Shown here: one piece after another, positions 33,099 to 46,061 of the stretch
How the letters are laid out: every line of letters starts with the position of its first letter
Numbering within the stretch: the first letter of the stretch is position 1
Assembly: GCA_012934845.2 (NCBI GenBank)
Contig: WNNJ02000666.1
Location: forward strand, 27,955-91,954
Length of the DNA: 64,000 nucleotides
Reading direction: 5' to 3'
Source: Pomphorhynchus laevis
Taxonomy: Eukaryota > Acanthocephala > Palaeacanthocephala > Echinorhynchida > Pomphorhynchidae
Program-made: the position numbers and the translations under genes
Notes under the pieces: generated by a model
What the model was told of the DNA's origin: nothing
What the model saw: the letters and a program-made list of their open reading frames with translations, nothing else
Database searches by the model: none

Positions 33099-33198
33099 AT
33101 TCAAAATAATTGTTGATGTAGATGTTTATTCTTATGAACGATATACTGTCATACTGTACTTCAAGTCTTCTCGTGGTTTGTTGAATTAAACAAGTCAT
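33099..33198 (-). CDS. Candidate first exon of a small unknown gene
   Basis: Minus-strand ATG at 33198-33196 opens MTCLIQQTTRRLEVQYDSIS and FIRINIYINNYFE. The exon ends T|gtaagc, a good donor. It joins in phase to 25894-26012. The combined 72-residue product is helical and basic or acidic, without a family I recognise. Confidence 0.3.
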
Positions 33199-33858
33199 GG
33201 TTTAATTTATCGGCGTAATTTAGCAATTGCCTCGATCGTAGCAATATTTGATCATTCAAATCTGACTTACCCAATACCCGCAAATAGCAACTTGGTTGTA
33301 TGAGATAATAAATGCGGTAAGTACACTGTGAACAGATATAAACAATTTACATTAATGTTAAATTATATATTAATTTACATTAATATTAAATTATATATTA
33401 ATTTACATAAGAAATACATAAGCGTAATTGTTTTTTAAGATCAGCAAAGGAATTTCAGGTATGTTAGGTAATTCCCCATTTGTACAGAGGAAGGTTGATA
33501 AGTAAACGAGAAACATGTAAATTATTTATTTGTTTCCAATTACTTAATAATTTATTAATTATTATTCAGCTTTTGATGATAAATTTTATTTGTATATAAA
33601 GGAAAGATCCACGTTGTTATGCAAGATTTACAATTTAATTAGAATAATTTAAGTAAGCAGATGGACCACAAGATAATCTTGTAAAAATGTCGTCAAAACA
33701 ACTTTCAATTAGAGAATAATTTAAAACTGTTAATTAACTTGACACGTTGTTCGTCCCTAATTTATGATAATTACAGCATGTTGCTTTTGTAAATAGCTAT
33801 ATTGCTAGTGTTGACAATGTTGGCTATAGTTGTGTTCTATAATCGCAATAGCCAAAGG
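33199..33858. other. AT-rich stretch, nothing recognised
   Basis: Contains a small direct duplication (attaatttacattaat near 33350-33410). No gene seen. Confidence 0.55.
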
Positions 33859-36195
33859 TAAAAATAATAATATTAAAAGCCAAAGGTCAAAATTTCATAA
33901 AAATAATGTAATTACTGATTATCTCGCAAGTCAAAAATAATACAAATTTCGCTAAACATTCTGTTGCAAATGATTTGTTAATCAACTAACGCATTCCTGA
34001 GAGTTTAATAGCAAAATTGATTCCAAATTTGCATTATTGATCTGATACGAAAATGATAATAAAACCGATGAGAATTAAAATATATAATAAATTCAATGTT
34101 GATAAATAATAAATTCAATGGGATTAAATAAATAATAAATGAAGTGATATACTACAAATCCGAAAGTTCAGTCACTATATATAAGTTACTAACATTAAAA
34201 TTTACAAAAATATTTACTAAACTTTAAAATTAAAATTTGTTTAACATTAAACAAATAATTTAAATTTACAAATATATTCGCATTATTTAATTTAAAACTA
34301 AACTTTAAAACATATCCAAATTAATTTTTTACAAAATGAACGCAGTTTCAAAATGAAACTACTTTGAAACAGTTTCAAAAAATTCAGTCATCTTGTAGAT
34401 ATTTTACGAATATTTAATTTTATGTATTTAAGTATGTAATCAATACTTAATTTTAGATTATATAAATAATATAAAATAATAATTTAATTTTAGATTAATT
34501 TTAGATTAATTTTTATTTTTTAATTTTTTTGAAAAATAAAAATTAATAAAAATCAATTAATTTTTAATTAATAAAAATTAAATATTTTGAATTTAATTTT
34601 AGATTATACTGTATTAATAATATAAAATAATATTTTTAATAGTTGATACTAATCCATTATTGATAAAGAATTATTGGAGCTGGATCTAAGAAAAGACGAA
34701 ATTATTTTTGATATTTCAAAAATAATTATTTCATTTTTTTTGATATTTCATTTTTTTGACATTTTCTGAAGATGCTAACAGAGGTTAGCGAAATATCAAT
34801 AAAAACGTTTCCTCTTTTCTTTTCTTTAACGATCGATTAATTAACTAGCGAATTTTAAAGAGTCCAAATTTGAATTATTGATTTTATATGAGTAAAAGTT
34901 CCGTAAATTTTAATTTTTTAGAAATAATTAGAAAATTAACTTTACAACCTTGTTATACTTAAAAATCAAAAAGGTATTAAAATAAAAATTAAAATATCAT
35001 AGAATCTACATTGCAAGTTTGTTCTAGAACATAAAATAGTTTATATAAAAACCATAAAACGTTATATAATTACAGATCGATGCAAACGTTTGTTTCTCGG
35101 AATCGTGTTGTGCATTTGAAAAAAATTAAAGCGTCCTAACTTGATTTGAAGACATTGAATGAATTTTCGTTTTCATCAGTTACATGATGCTAATTTTCAT
35201 TAAGCAACTCGATGATAATAGTTTTGTAATATTAGTTTATAGTTTTATTACAAAATAGAAATATTTTAATTTCTTAATCAAAGAATACATTATTTCTCCG
35301 AATGTTATATATCGACGATAGCTTAGTTCAAACATATTTTATATAAAATTGAATATTGTTGAATCCGCAAGAGCGAGACCTGAAATATTAAAGTATTTTC
35401 TAAAATATAATTTAAGTTGTTGGTCTAATTACATTTTTTATATATAATGTAATGCAACTATTGAGCTATGCTTGAATTGTGTCTTGTATAATAATTAGTT
35501 TTTAAATATCATAAATTTTATTGCAAGTTTTTGAAATTTATTGACTTTTTCAAGTTAGCACAAGACACAAGACTTTCAATTTTATAAATCGATCAATTTA
35601 ATATCGACGATAATTTCGTTCAAACATTAAAAATTTAGATACATTTATGTTCATATTATGTAAATTTACCGCTAGGAAAATTTACCTAGGGTTATCCAAG
35701 ATTAAAGTCTATAATAACCTAATTGTATAGTATGCACTAAAATGTTGATGTTTTATATACTTCATTAAATTTATATTATTTAGATTGAATTATAAACAAT
35801 TAAATTTTAAAATTTATAAAGATATATTGATATATTCCTATACTAAAAGTCGAATTCTGGAAATATATGATATTATTTAGTAGCTAAATGACTAGTACTA
35901 GGTATAGATGTATGCCTCATCAAATATGCTTCACACGCTATTTTTATTAAGTTATTAGAGATCAATTGTATCTTTAAAATTTGTGTAAAAATTTAACAAG
36001 CTACGTGAATAATATCATAATTTATTAGAGATAACTTGCCATATTTCATCAAAGTCCTGTTTTGATCATTGAGTTACTCGGAGCGTAACTTAAAGATCAA
36101 CAGAGCAGGTCTACACTGATAATTCAATTGAATTATTACACTTTATTACACGATTAACCACATACGATTGTTTAAGTCGCACTTAAGACGGTATG
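33859..36195 (+). repeat. Left arm of a large inverted repeat
   Basis: About 2.34 kb that is the reverse complement, at high identity with some indels, of 46549-48706. Matching checkpoints: cttaagacggtatg (36181-36195) with cataccgtcttaag (46549 on), gatcgatgcaaacg (about 35083) with the complement at about 47660, and ttaaaagccaaaggtc (about 33873) with the complement at about 48680. It includes a diverged MITE copy (about 34665-34830, attattggagctggatc). No protein is encoded. Confidence 0.85.
35657..35830 (+). repeat. Direct repeat inside the arm, copy 1
   Basis: About 170 bp beginning atgtaaatttaccgctagga. It is repeated at 36193-36366 with few differences. Confidence 0.8.
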
Positions 36196-36366
36196 TAAAT
36201 TTACCGCTAGGAAAATTTACCTAGGGTTATCCTAGATTAAAGTATATAATAACCTAGTTGTATAGTATGCACTAAAATGTTGATGTTTTATATACTTCAT
36301 TAAATATATATTATTTAGATTTAATTATAAACAATTAAATTTTAAATTTTATAAAGATATATTGAT
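36193..36366 (+). repeat. Direct repeat at the inner edge, copy 2
   Basis: Second copy of 35657-35830. It lies just inside the left arm and has no counterpart next to the inner edge of the right arm. Confidence 0.8.
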
Positions 36367-37632
36367 ATAAAAAACTCAACTTAATTTATACAACATGAAA
36401 TTGTCACTGCTAATAGACATCTAAAAACAGCATAAAATAGACAAAATGTTCTGTCTATCAAGAACTATAAAATAGTTCTTGATTTGACAAGTCATCGAAG
36501 CCGAAAGCATGCAATTTTCTCAGTGCGTGATGATCACTAAGCGTGCATATATACTGTATATGGGCATTTGTGGAAGGATACGAAATTTTCGTGGACCTCA
36601 AAGCGTTCAAGTTAAGCCACTGTATTGCACTGATATTAACTTTACTTATTTTATTTCTAGATGCTTTGAATAAAGCCTCTGTATTTACTTCTACATTTTT
36701 AAAAATGAAGAATTCCAATTAACAAGATATCTTGCTCCTTATACATGAGTCGGCACGGCTGAAGATCATCAGACCACACTAAGCTTCGATGACATAAACT
36801 ATTGCAGACAGCAGGTTCGTAATGAAATCAACTAACAAGTCCAAGAAACTGAAAATACTTGTATAGAACCAAAAATCAACAAGCAATCAACAGTAGAATT
36901 TCAAAGTAGAGCATTATCGCCTATAGAAGCTGGCTCACCCGATAAGTCTTTTATCACAGAAGTGTGAACGTGCAAAGTCAAATTTTTAAAAAACGTTTTT
37001 GTGCTATTGAAAACAAAAAATAATGATTTTTTAAATAAAAAAAAACACAAAATTCATATATATTTTCGTTTTTTTTCTGACTTTTTCGACCCCAGCCAAG
37101 TATGGAGCCCCAGTCGAGTTTCCTTTCTTTTTTCTTTCTTTTTGCAGGTTTCGATTGAGATTTCTTTGGTTGGATAAGAATTTTAAACAAAAATTCAAAA
37201 TGATAAACTGCTAAAATTCAATTTTAAAAAATAAAAATTCAAATTCATCATAAAAAACAGAATTTGGATAAAATTGATATTACCAATAAAATAAAAAATA
37301 TTTTGTAACATTATCTTAAAATTATTTGAACAATGACAAAAAAATGAAGATATAATACATTTAATTATACTTTTCTTAATTTCTCTGACAAGGCACTTGT
37401 AGGCAAGCGCACTATAAAATTAATATATACATCCAATTTTAGAAAAATAATCAAACAAATTTCAAACAAGATAAACAAAAAATTATTCAAAACATTTGAT
37501 TTTTAAATTGTAAAATAAAACATATTTTTTAATTAATTTATTTTTAATTTCAATTTCATTCATAAAAAATTTATTTATTAAAATTAATAATCGTTTTAAA
37601 AATAGATATCGTTGTTCTGGAGGGCGATTGTT
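36367..37632. other. Interval between inverted-repeat arm and LINE, no clear gene
   Basis: An 86-codon minus-strand frame (36458-36718) is open but unrecognised. Its 36636-36700 part resembles plus-strand 45025-45085 (words tattatttctagat, tatttacttct), suggesting a shared repeat. The rest is A-rich. Confidence 0.4.
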
Positions 37633-39228
37633 TTAGTAAAAGTACAATCCGCTCAATACAAACGCATTGAGCACAATTACACATCTACCCAAACCGGCAT
37701 TTAATCGTCTCGCTCTTTCAAACACACGTAGCCCTTTTCTAACTAATTTGAAACACCTGGCCATATCTGACTTGGGATGCAAACGTGGTTCGAAAACGGA
37801 TCCCAGAATGCGCACCCGACGCTTTCGATTCCCTGGAAGAGAATCGAGGAGACGAGTGTGCTTTCCAGGACGCCGAAATCTGTAATGAACAAAATTGCTG
37901 TTCGCTGGGTTCAAAGACAAGCCAAACTTCGCTAAGCGATGAGCAACAATGTCCATTACAGACTTCATTCGCCTTTCAAACCTTGCATCCGACAGAGTAT
38001 TTCTCTTAAATGCGATCAAGATGTCGTCCGCATAAATGATGGCGTGGGTGTTCCTATCCAAAAGACCCTCCAGAACTCCCCTCGTCACTATCATATAAAT
38101 GATAGGAGACAGAGGTGAGCCCTGGGGAAGTCCTTTGTTGAGATGATAGTACTTACCCCCGTCATCATCCAAGTAGAAAGTTCTTGCTTTTAATATACCC
38201 AGGACACGATGCAACAAATTACTCGGTATACCATCACTGGTTAACGTTGTAACTATTGCATCATGTCCCAAGTTGTCGAAGGCCGCCGACACATCCAGCG
38301 AATAGAGAACTGCAGGTTGTCTATCGCTGGTGAGAAAACTCTGCATGGACCTTACTACCTTAACAATTCCCCTTCCTCTACGAAATCCGTGAATGTGGTC
38401 TCCCAACATATCACGATCTTCGTAGAATCGGGAAAGGATCCTAGCAAGAGCTCTCTCATACACCATAACAATATTATTAGATATTGTTATGGGTCTTGTG
38501 TCTTTAGCATTCGACACCCATCTTCCCTTCGCAAGGAACACCACTTTTCCGACCGCAATATCACACCAAGATGCTAATGGTACTCCTAGCATCTTGGCAG
38601 CAATATCCGTTCGAACCCTATCGACGATCAATTTGGTCGCAGCAGTACATGCCGAAGACCCGTTAGATGAAGTCTTTGACACGACTGGCCACGCACTCAA
38701 AATGCCCTCGATAGTGATGTCTTCTTGCGAATTGTCGATGGTCGAAAACAAGAGTTCCATACGGATCTTCATCATTTTCCTCTCTGTCCATCCTTCAGCA
38801 TTGGCTAGGTGTTTCATTTTCATTTCATGAAGTACATTCCCAAAACCCTTAGAGGATATCCACTTAGAAGCCGCTGCCCTCCAAGAACGGAAGGTGGTTC
38901 GCCTAATGGTTTGCCACCATTCCTTTGAAAAATTCTTGTAAGACAGCAACTTTTTAGCGTCTACCCTCTGCTCCAACTCTTGAATATCATTCTTGAGCAG
39001 AGCCATTTGAGCGATTCTCTGAGACGAAGGATTCGCATCCGTTCGTAAACCCCAGAGAATACGTTTCAAATGAAGAGCTTTAGGAGTGTACTTGATGTTG
39101 GGCGGTCGTTTAGTAGTTAAAAATTTATTTGCATTACTAAAAATTTCATTATTTAAAATTAATAGAGAATTTGATTCTTTTAATTTATTTGTAAAATTTG
39201 TCAAAAACGTCTCATCTAAAATATTCAA
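37633..39228 (-). CDS. Non-LTR reverse transcriptase (531 residues)
   Basis: RT domain spans residues about 230-470: RPITISNNIVMVYERALARI, YSLDVSAAFDN (motif A Asp), GLPQGSPLSPIIYMIV (motif B), and AIIYADDILIAF (catalytic YADD). Residues 1-220 are a basic linker typical of the region between endonuclease and RT. The frame ends VLSGLYFY without the usual C-terminal zinc motif. The catalytic boxes are intact, so loss of activity is probably recent or due to the separated endonuclease frame. Confidence 0.88.
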   Translation of the reverse strand: MNILDETFLTNFTNKLKESNSLLILNNEIFSNANKFLTTKRPPNIKYTPKALHLKRILWGLRTDANPSSQRIAQMALLKNDIQELEQRVDAKKLLSYKNFSKEWWQTIRRTTFRSWRAAASKWISSKGFGNVLHEMKMKHLANAEGWTERKMMKIRMELLFSTIDNSQEDITIEGILSAWPVVSKTSSNGSSACTAATKLIVDRVRTDIAAKMLGVPLASWCDIAVGKVVFLAKGRWVSNAKDTRPITISNNIVMVYERALARILSRFYEDRDMLGDHIHGFRRGRGIVKVVRSMQSFLTSDRQPAVLYSLDVSAAFDNLGHDAIVTTLTSDGIPSNLLHRVLGILKARTFYLDDDGGKYYHLNKGLPQGSPLSPIIYMIVTRGVLEGLLDRNTHAIIYADDILIAFKRNTLSDARFERRMKSVMDIVAHRLAKFGLSLNPANSNFVHYRFRRPGKHTRLLDSLPGNRKRRVRILGSVFEPRLHPKSDMARCFKLVRKGLRVFERARRLNAGLGRCVIVLNAFVLSGLYFY

Positions 39229-39592
39229 ACAATCGAAAAAATTAAAATTTTTTATTTATTATAAAATTATTATTGCAAATACTAAAATTTATTATTTCAT
39301 TAAAAGTATTTTTTAAAATAGTACAAAAAATATTTTTATTATTTAAATTTATCATTACTTCCCTTATTGATCTATTAAAAGCTTGTATACCGGCCCGTGT
39401 CGGTTGGAATCTTATCTTGAAAACTAGTTCCTCCTTCCACGAATAATATACAAGCTTATGCCCATCATTAAAAGTATCTGGCAGCAAATTCAGCTGCCAT
39501 TTAATTTTAAAATTTTTATTTTTGTTTTGCATAGCAAAATCTAACGTGGAGCAATATCCATTGCGACGACGGATAAATGTCCCTTCCGGGGG

Positions 39593-40054
39593 TCATATGA
39601 CCTCCCATGCTGCAGCGATCATGCTGTACACCCGAGACGCACCGTCGTCGTTGAAATCTCCAATTAAAAATTGACCACCCAAATTGAAGATCTTCAACAG
39701 CATTGATCGAATCTCTCTCCTCCCCTTTTTCGAACTCCAGTCCCCGGGCTTAATGTAACAATTTGCTACATAAACTGGGCGTCTAGAGATGAAAAACTGG
39801 AGGAGTTGGAATGAACCTACTTCGCTAGTGCCATGTGATAGTAAAGATGCGCAAAAACGCTTCTTTACCACCGACACTAGGAAGAGTTCCATCCTGAGAC
39901 CTTCTGCTGACACAAATGTGTCGCAGTCGTCGATCTTGCTGCTAAAAATCTTCAATTGATCGGATGATCTTGCTTCCTGCAAGAGAAGCATATCTACCGG
40001 TATGAGACTGAAATACTGTATTAGGTTCTTAACATAACCTATATTCCAACTCAT
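39593..40054 (-). pseudogene. LINE endonuclease fragment
   Basis: 153 residues: SWNIGYVKNLIQYFSL at the start (N-terminal strand of APE-like nucleases), LLLQEARSSDQ with the catalytic Glu region, and GQFLIGDFNDDG (GDFN motif). The SDH motif downstream is missing, because the frame is lost before the RT ORF. Confidence 0.75.
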
Positions 40055-40433
40055 TAGGCAGATGTCTTCAAGCGAAGAATATTCAATTCTTCGTTCTTTT
40101 TTCTTGCATTCGAAGCTTTGTGCCAGGATCTGCCCCTCCGACTCGACGCCACCTGAAGTGATTCAGGTAACATTAGCATCTTTATAGCAGTCCCTGGCGC
40201 TTTAATCGAAAGACCCTCAGAATCAATTGATACAACGGAACAATAGTTCATATTATTGTCTTCATTCTGAGGGCTTTGTATTTGTGACAAATCGTTGAAA
40301 CGATTGAAAGTAGTCACTGAAATCGATGACTTGTCTTTCTCCTGTTGCAACGATTTGTATTTGCGTAATGTTGCTGCGTTCAACTTCGATTTGAATTTCT
40401 TTAAATCGGATTCGTGGACTACAGCATCTCATT

Positions 40434-41099
40434 TTAATTTTCCTGCCTTAAGGCAGCCATTTCTTTTTCAAGAGTAAGTACTCTCTCGATCAATATCGCT
40501 GCTTGTCTAGCATGTTGATCCAGAGAGTGACTTTTGGCTGCCCTAAGGTAGGACTGAGCTTCCTCACAAGCCTTCTTGTTCCCACCGTTTACCCAGGCAA
40601 AGTAAGACGTGAACTCTGGACAAACGTGTGAGTACGCCTTGTGAGGTTGCTTACAGTTTGCACATGTCGGCCTATTTTTATTTCCACATGTTTGGGTTTC
40701 GTGTTCTTCTCCGCAGTGGACGCAACGCGGTGACACTTCTCGACACATTTTCGAAAAATGTCCCCAGCGCTGACATCTGTAACACTGCGGATACCGAAAG
40801 GCAGCATCGTCTTCGTCGAATATCTTTACAGATATTCGATGTCCGCAGATGCTGCCTCCATCTTCTTTCAATTTTTTAAAACTACATATAGTTCCCTTTA
40901 AAAGAAAGGAACTATATGATTGATTGTATGATTTGTATGTTTTCAGAATCCTTACATCATATTGATGTAAGAATTCTTCAACATCTTCTTTCTCCGCAAA
41001 TGACGGCACATCCCTAAGGATGGCCGTCACTTGTGGAGAAATGTCGATAATTTCTATGCCCTCTTCTCCAACTAAAGCCGCTTTGAATTTATCCTTCAA
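40434..41099 (-). CDS. LINE ORF1 protein with three CCHC zinc knuckles
   Basis: 221 residues. Residues about 105-165 contain CYRCQRWGHFSKMC, CVHCGEEHETQTC and CANCKQPHKAYSHVC, the gag-like nucleic-acid binding arrangement of I/Jockey-type LINEs. The N-terminal part (ITAILRDVPSFAEKEDVEEF, then a VKIF segment) resembles an RRM-like fold. The C-terminal end is a helical, Glu-rich segment. An inverted repeat around 40810-40857 (ggcagcatc...gatgctgcc) lies within the coding sequence. Confidence 0.85.
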   Translation of the reverse strand: MKDKFKAALVGEEGIEIIDISPQVTAILRDVPSFAEKEDVEEFLHQYDVRILKTYKSYNQSYSSFLLKGTICSFKKLKEDGGSICGHRISVKIFDEDDAAFRYPQCYRCQRWGHFSKMCREVSPRCVHCGEEHETQTCGNKNRPTCANCKQPHKAYSHVCPEFTSYFAWVNGGNKKACEEAQSYLRAAKSHSLDQHARQAAILIERVLTLEKEMAALRQEN

Positions 41100-41247
41100 A
41101 GCTAAGCTTTTGAAGGAGATTCGGTAAAAATTATCTCTTTTGAAAAACCGTTCGAAGATTTCTCCTCAAACAGTTTTTCTTATTTCCCTTTCTATCTCTC
41201 TTATTTTTTGTTGAGATTATTGTTCTCTTTGCATATTATTTTAAGTG

Positions 41248-41288
41248 CAAAAGAGTCTTGCTTTATAGGCAAGAGCCTCTTTTGCACT
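41248..41288. repeat. Hairpin with about 17-bp arms
   Basis: gtgcaaaagagtcttgc pairs with gcaagagcctcttttgcac apart from a two-base bulge. Confidence 0.75.
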
Positions 41289-41522
41289 GAAGATTCTTTT
41301 TTTATATTTTTTAAATTTTCCTCGAGCTGGCAAGAAGATTTTTTCCAACTGGCTTATGACAACTAATTCCTTCCAACTGAACTTATGTACTTATGTTAGA
41401 TGTATATATATGAATAAATAAATAAAAACAAAAAACAAAAAGCAAATACAACGAACAAAAATAAAAAAAATAAAAAATAAATAAACTAAACTATATCAAA
41501 AGCAACAACTCACCTCTCAGCT

Positions 41523-41630
41523 ACCAATATAGCTCTTGATTCCGAAAACTTGAACACCAATATAGCTCTTGATTTTAAAAACTTGAACACCAATATAGCT
41601 CTTGATTCCGAAAACTTGAACACCAATATG
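41523..41630 (+). repeat. 33-bp tandem repeat, about 3.3 copies
   Basis: accaatatagctcttgatt begins at 41523, 41556 and 41589, and a partial copy begins at 41622. It lies just upstream of the damaged LINE at 41920 and could be its 5' repeat. Confidence 0.9.
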
Positions 41631-41919
41631 ATTGAAAACAACAGAAAAACGAGTGTTTTATACACATATCAAGCAAAGTAACAATCTGACAGAAAACGAT
41701 GAACGTTTCATCTGTGAATTGACAGCCGCTTTGCATTCACCAACACTTGAAAGTAATGACTTACGACGAGTCACAACAATGCTATCGACAATGCATTGAC
41801 TTCACCGCCATCAACCATTGCATTGTGATTTAACATAATAGTCGCTCGATTCGAAAATAAAGTCAGTGGCATAATTTTCGAAAAAATAAACTTTTGAAAA
41901 AAAAACTTTCGAAAAAATT

Positions 41920-44810
41920 ATGTCAGTGGCAATTATCGGAGGATCAAAGCGCTCAATGGAAACAATTATTCCTGCTACAGATAAAAAGGTAAGTGGTGTT
42001 TCTTCTCAGTTTTTGGTTTTGAGCACGGAAGGAAGACTACTTCCTGTGCCAAACAAAATTGGTCAACCTTGTTATGGTGAAACTTCTACAACCTTTCGAA
42101 AGACAGAACCTTTTTAATAAGTTCCTGAGAGAGTTCACTGTTGCTTGCAAAAATAGAATTTTATTCAATTCAATGAGATATTTTGAGTCTGAGGTTCGCA
42201 TTTCCTTCTGCACCTCAGATATCGCGGAAGCCTTTTCGAGAAGAACTTAACAGATTACGGAACGACAACTTTCAAGCCTATTCAGGCTTATTTAAAAATA
42301 AACAATTTTCCGTTCTTCATGTCAAAGGAATATGTAAGGGCTCTAGAATCTACTGATAAAGTACATAATATACGTTCTATCACGGGCAGAAACGGCATAC
42401 CATTACCAACTGCGTTTTGCACAACGTCGGTTGGCTATGCTGAATGTCTATCAAACAGTACATGTAACCCCTTTCTGGTGTACAATTTGTCATTCACACT
42501 TATAGACTCTGATCACCTGACGTACCCCTAATGTAATGGATGTCATCAATAGGGGCATTGGGCTTCTAATTGCGAGCGGACTCGGACATGTAGGGTCTGC
42601 GGATCATCTGATATTCATTCGGGGAAGTATGTATTGCCTGCCCATTGTTCTAACTGCGACGATGAATATCCTTCTTGGTCCAAAAAATGTAGCTATTTTA
42701 AATACTACAAGAAGCGGCATTGTGAATCATCCTGCAAGACGGCCAACTTCGCTGATGCCTGCTCGGCCAATAGATCTACCGATATTACAATGATAAACTC
42801 AGATATCATTAAGCTTATTGATGCTAGACACCAGGCAAATATGAACAAGTTGCGAACTTTAACTCAATACCTTGTGGCTAAGTTTGAAAAGTTACGTTCT
42901 CCTATCACGACGAATATTACGACGTACTCAAAGAAAGCCCCGTCTGTAAAATCGAAATGCTTCTAAATAGCTGGGATGTAGCGACAACCTCCTTGGGAAA
43001 TGAAGATAAATCCGGTGGGCAAATGACTTCCTCTACTTTGGCCGGTTGTGGGAAGGGCAGCCTTCCCGCCTCTGGTCCGGGCTAGAAGGGGCATCCCACT
43101 CTAGCTGACGTAACACAATGCAAAGTAATCAAGAACCATTTTCACTGAATATTCTTCAGTGGAATTCTGGAGGTGCTTCCGCTTATAGCCTTCTATCTGG
43201 TAGAGATGCAAATGTTATAGTCATTCAGAAGGCAGGGCCTATCCGTCTCCCCCAGCACATTATTCAATTTATCCCCAAGCACATTTTCATCCACTTTACT
43301 CCTTACATAACCCCTCCTCACTCATCTTCATCTCACGGTCTTTTAACCCTAGTTAAATGCTCTTACGATCGTCCATCCTTTTAAACTATTATTGTCTACT
43401 CTTGTCCAGCCCTATCTTGTTTAGCAATATCACTTTGTAAGAACGATAAACGTATCAGTATAGCCAATATCTATATTTGGGCAGAGGAAATTCACAAAAA
43501 CCGTGAGCTCCTGGACTGTATTTTAGGCAGTGGTTATGACATGTTACTTGGTGACTGCAACGACAGAACTGGTCGTTGGATTAATGCAGCATTCCGCAGA
43601 GCCAGGAACGACTACCTTATACAAAAACCACCGTCCCCACCTTTAATTGCTCAACAACTAATTCACTCCTCGACATATTACTGCTTCATAAGATGTGGTC
43701 GTTGAAACCCATCTGTACTGAGCGGTCGCGCCAAAAACATACCACCTCTCATGACCTAATTCGTTGGCGGATGTACCCATTTTCATGGGTACGTAAAAGA
43801 TCGATCGGTCTATACAGCAATAGGTGAAGTACACCAGTTTTGTCAAGACGACAGTCATCAGCTTGAAGTGGCTGTTTTTCCTGACTTTTCTGCTGAAGAA
43901 GATACGTTGTTTAGAAGTAGGTTTCACTTTTACCCATCAGAGTGGCTTTCTTTCAGGCAGCTATGCAACTCTTCCCCAGAATTGGTAATGAGAGTTTGAC
44001 CGAATTTAATTCCTACCTCTCATTGCAAGCTACCGCGTTTCTTTCGACTACTTATATGAAGACGACCCTGATGCACGTCATTTCTACCCTATTACAGGTG
44101 TGACTCAAGGTTCTCCACTTTCTCCAATCCTGTATCTTGCTGCCTCCATTGTAGAATTGCTGCCACCATTCAAGAATTTTAAACGTGATCAACATATAGT
44201 GGTATACGCTGATAATACCACAGCCCTGTTCTCTGGACGCAGGTGGTAAGATTTAATCTCTAACATCAGCCGTTTCTTTCTAAGATTAAAAGATCAGTTA
44301 TCCATATCCAATCTTATTTTAAACATCTCTAAATCGCAGGTGGTTGTCTTTCATGGCGCTCCTGCGGCAAAGAAAAATAAAGAGACTATCACTCTCAGCT
44401 CTTTCTTCTATATTGACTAATCAACCACTCCCTACATTCACAAGTCGAGTAAAATACATGGGGTTCACCATTACGGTGAACTGGTCAGCGAAAGCTGACC
44501 TGGATAGACTCAAACGTATTCTGATAAGAGCTAGGTGAGCGCTGAAACGGTCTCAGCATCTGTCATTGAATGGGAAAACTCAAGTGCGCCTCTGGGGAAC
44601 TTAAGCTATCTCGGGATTAGTCTTCTTTTCAAGAGGACGTCCCCAGGGCAAAGACTAAGGTTTCTCAAGCTCCTAATCTCGCGATTACCGAGCATTGTTC
44701 GCCTCGATTGGACTCTTTGGGGGGTGAAAGCCTATGGGTGGTTCAGTCCGAGAGCGGCGTGTTGGATTGGCTGGAAGGCTCAGATCCTGCTGGACCTAAG
44801 GCCGTGACAA
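41920..44810 (+). mobile_element. I/Jockey-type LINE, plus strand, heavily damaged
   Basis: About 42500-42780 encodes CCHC-like knuckles (HCSNCDDEYPSWSKKC). Positions 43118-43700 encode endonuclease pieces (SLNILQWNSGG, MLLGDCNDRTGRW). About 44090-44240 encodes RT motifs B and C (GVTQGSPLSPILYLAAS, VVYADNTTALF, with YADN for YADD). It ends near 44810 (LLDLRP). Frames change many times and a large piece between endonuclease and RT is missing. It resembles the minus-strand LINE at 37633-41099 in domain order. Confidence 0.8.
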
Positions 44811-46061
44811 TATCGTGAATACTAAACATTTTATTTTTCGTTATTGATCTTGAACTGTTGTTTTTCAACTGCCTTTTTTAGTATTTTTAGTGGTTCTTAA
44901 GTTATTTATTTAAGAAATTCCTTATTATTAGTCGCCCGATTAGAAACAGAAGTCCTCCAGGATATATACGGATTATGTAACTTGATATATTTTGTGGAGG
45001 AGATGATTATACAGATATTAACTCCACTTATATTATTTCTAGATATTTTAATAAATCCTATGTATTCACTTCTCTTAAATTTTGGTAATCAGAGTTTATT
45101 TTGTTAACGCTGTTAGGAGTTACCAGACCAAGAAAGGTGCCTTTAAACACTTTATTTTATTACTAAAATACCTCAAAATATTTTGAGGTATTTTTCCGGT
45201 GGTGCAGCTTGATAAATTTGTATTTAGTTAATCAAAAAGCTAAATTAATTAATTAGTCTGCAACTTAATACCAATAACGTATTTTACTGAGGTTTATTTC
45301 TTTAAAGTTTATTACCTTTTTGTTTTCATATGTAGTTATATTTTCCAATACAAATAATATAGGCACGATATTTTTTATATCCTTTCTATAGAACCACTCT
45401 GAACGTATACACAGTAAATCGTCTTTGAAATAACTACAGGTTATGTTGTAATTCCAATTCGGTAACGTCCATATGAGCTAAACGTAAAGTATACCTCTTT
45501 AATAAAGTCGAAATGAATACAGACAAAATGGTTGTAAATGACAAAATGTCACAATACTTCAATTTACGACAAATATTATCAAATATATTTAATATTAAAG
45601 TTATATCCATCTATTATCACATCATGGCTTAACTGTTTTCTTAATATTTGCTTTACGAAAAACCTCTAAAAATACTAGAATACTATCAACGGACTATCGA
45701 TGATATTATCGAGTAAGGATCTTTAAAAGTAAAAGACAATACTTTTGAATGTATTAGGATTTTAACGATATTCCAGCTACCTATATATTGACTCAAGTTT
45801 CAATGGTCGGAAAGTAGTTGATAAATTTAAATTCCAAAATTCCAATATTGGAATATAGTTTTATAATAATTTGTTTATGTAGCAGTAGTTCCCTTTAGCA
45901 CAACATATACTCTGTATTTTAAGGAATTCTATGAAGTTTATTTCATTGAATCTATTTCATAGAAATTATATCAATTTTAAGGAATTTTCTATCTGTCATT
46001 TTATATATTCATTCCTGTTTTGGTTAGATTCAGCATTTTGATTTGTTTCAAAGACCATAAA
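44811..46061. other. AT-rich stretch without gene
   Basis: Includes a 30-bp perfect palindrome (45165-45194). Nothing else recognised. Confidence 0.5.
45165..45194. repeat. 30-bp perfect palindrome
   Basis: aaaatacctcaaaat followed at once by its complement. Confidence 0.9.

Larger units (their letters stand above)
37633..41099 (-). mobile_element. LINE of the I/Jockey/R1 type, minus strand, damaged
   Basis: From right to left: ORF1 with three CCHC zinc knuckles (41099-40434), an intermediate frame (40383-40054), an APE-like endonuclease piece (40054-39593), and a long RT frame (39228-37633). Frames are separated by stops and the RT lacks the region after the thumb. It lies between the arms of the large inverted repeat. 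Confidence 0.85.

Noticed and set aside
36458-36718. 86-codon minus-strand ORF
   Set aside because: No motif, and part of it matches a non-coding repeat at 45025-45085.
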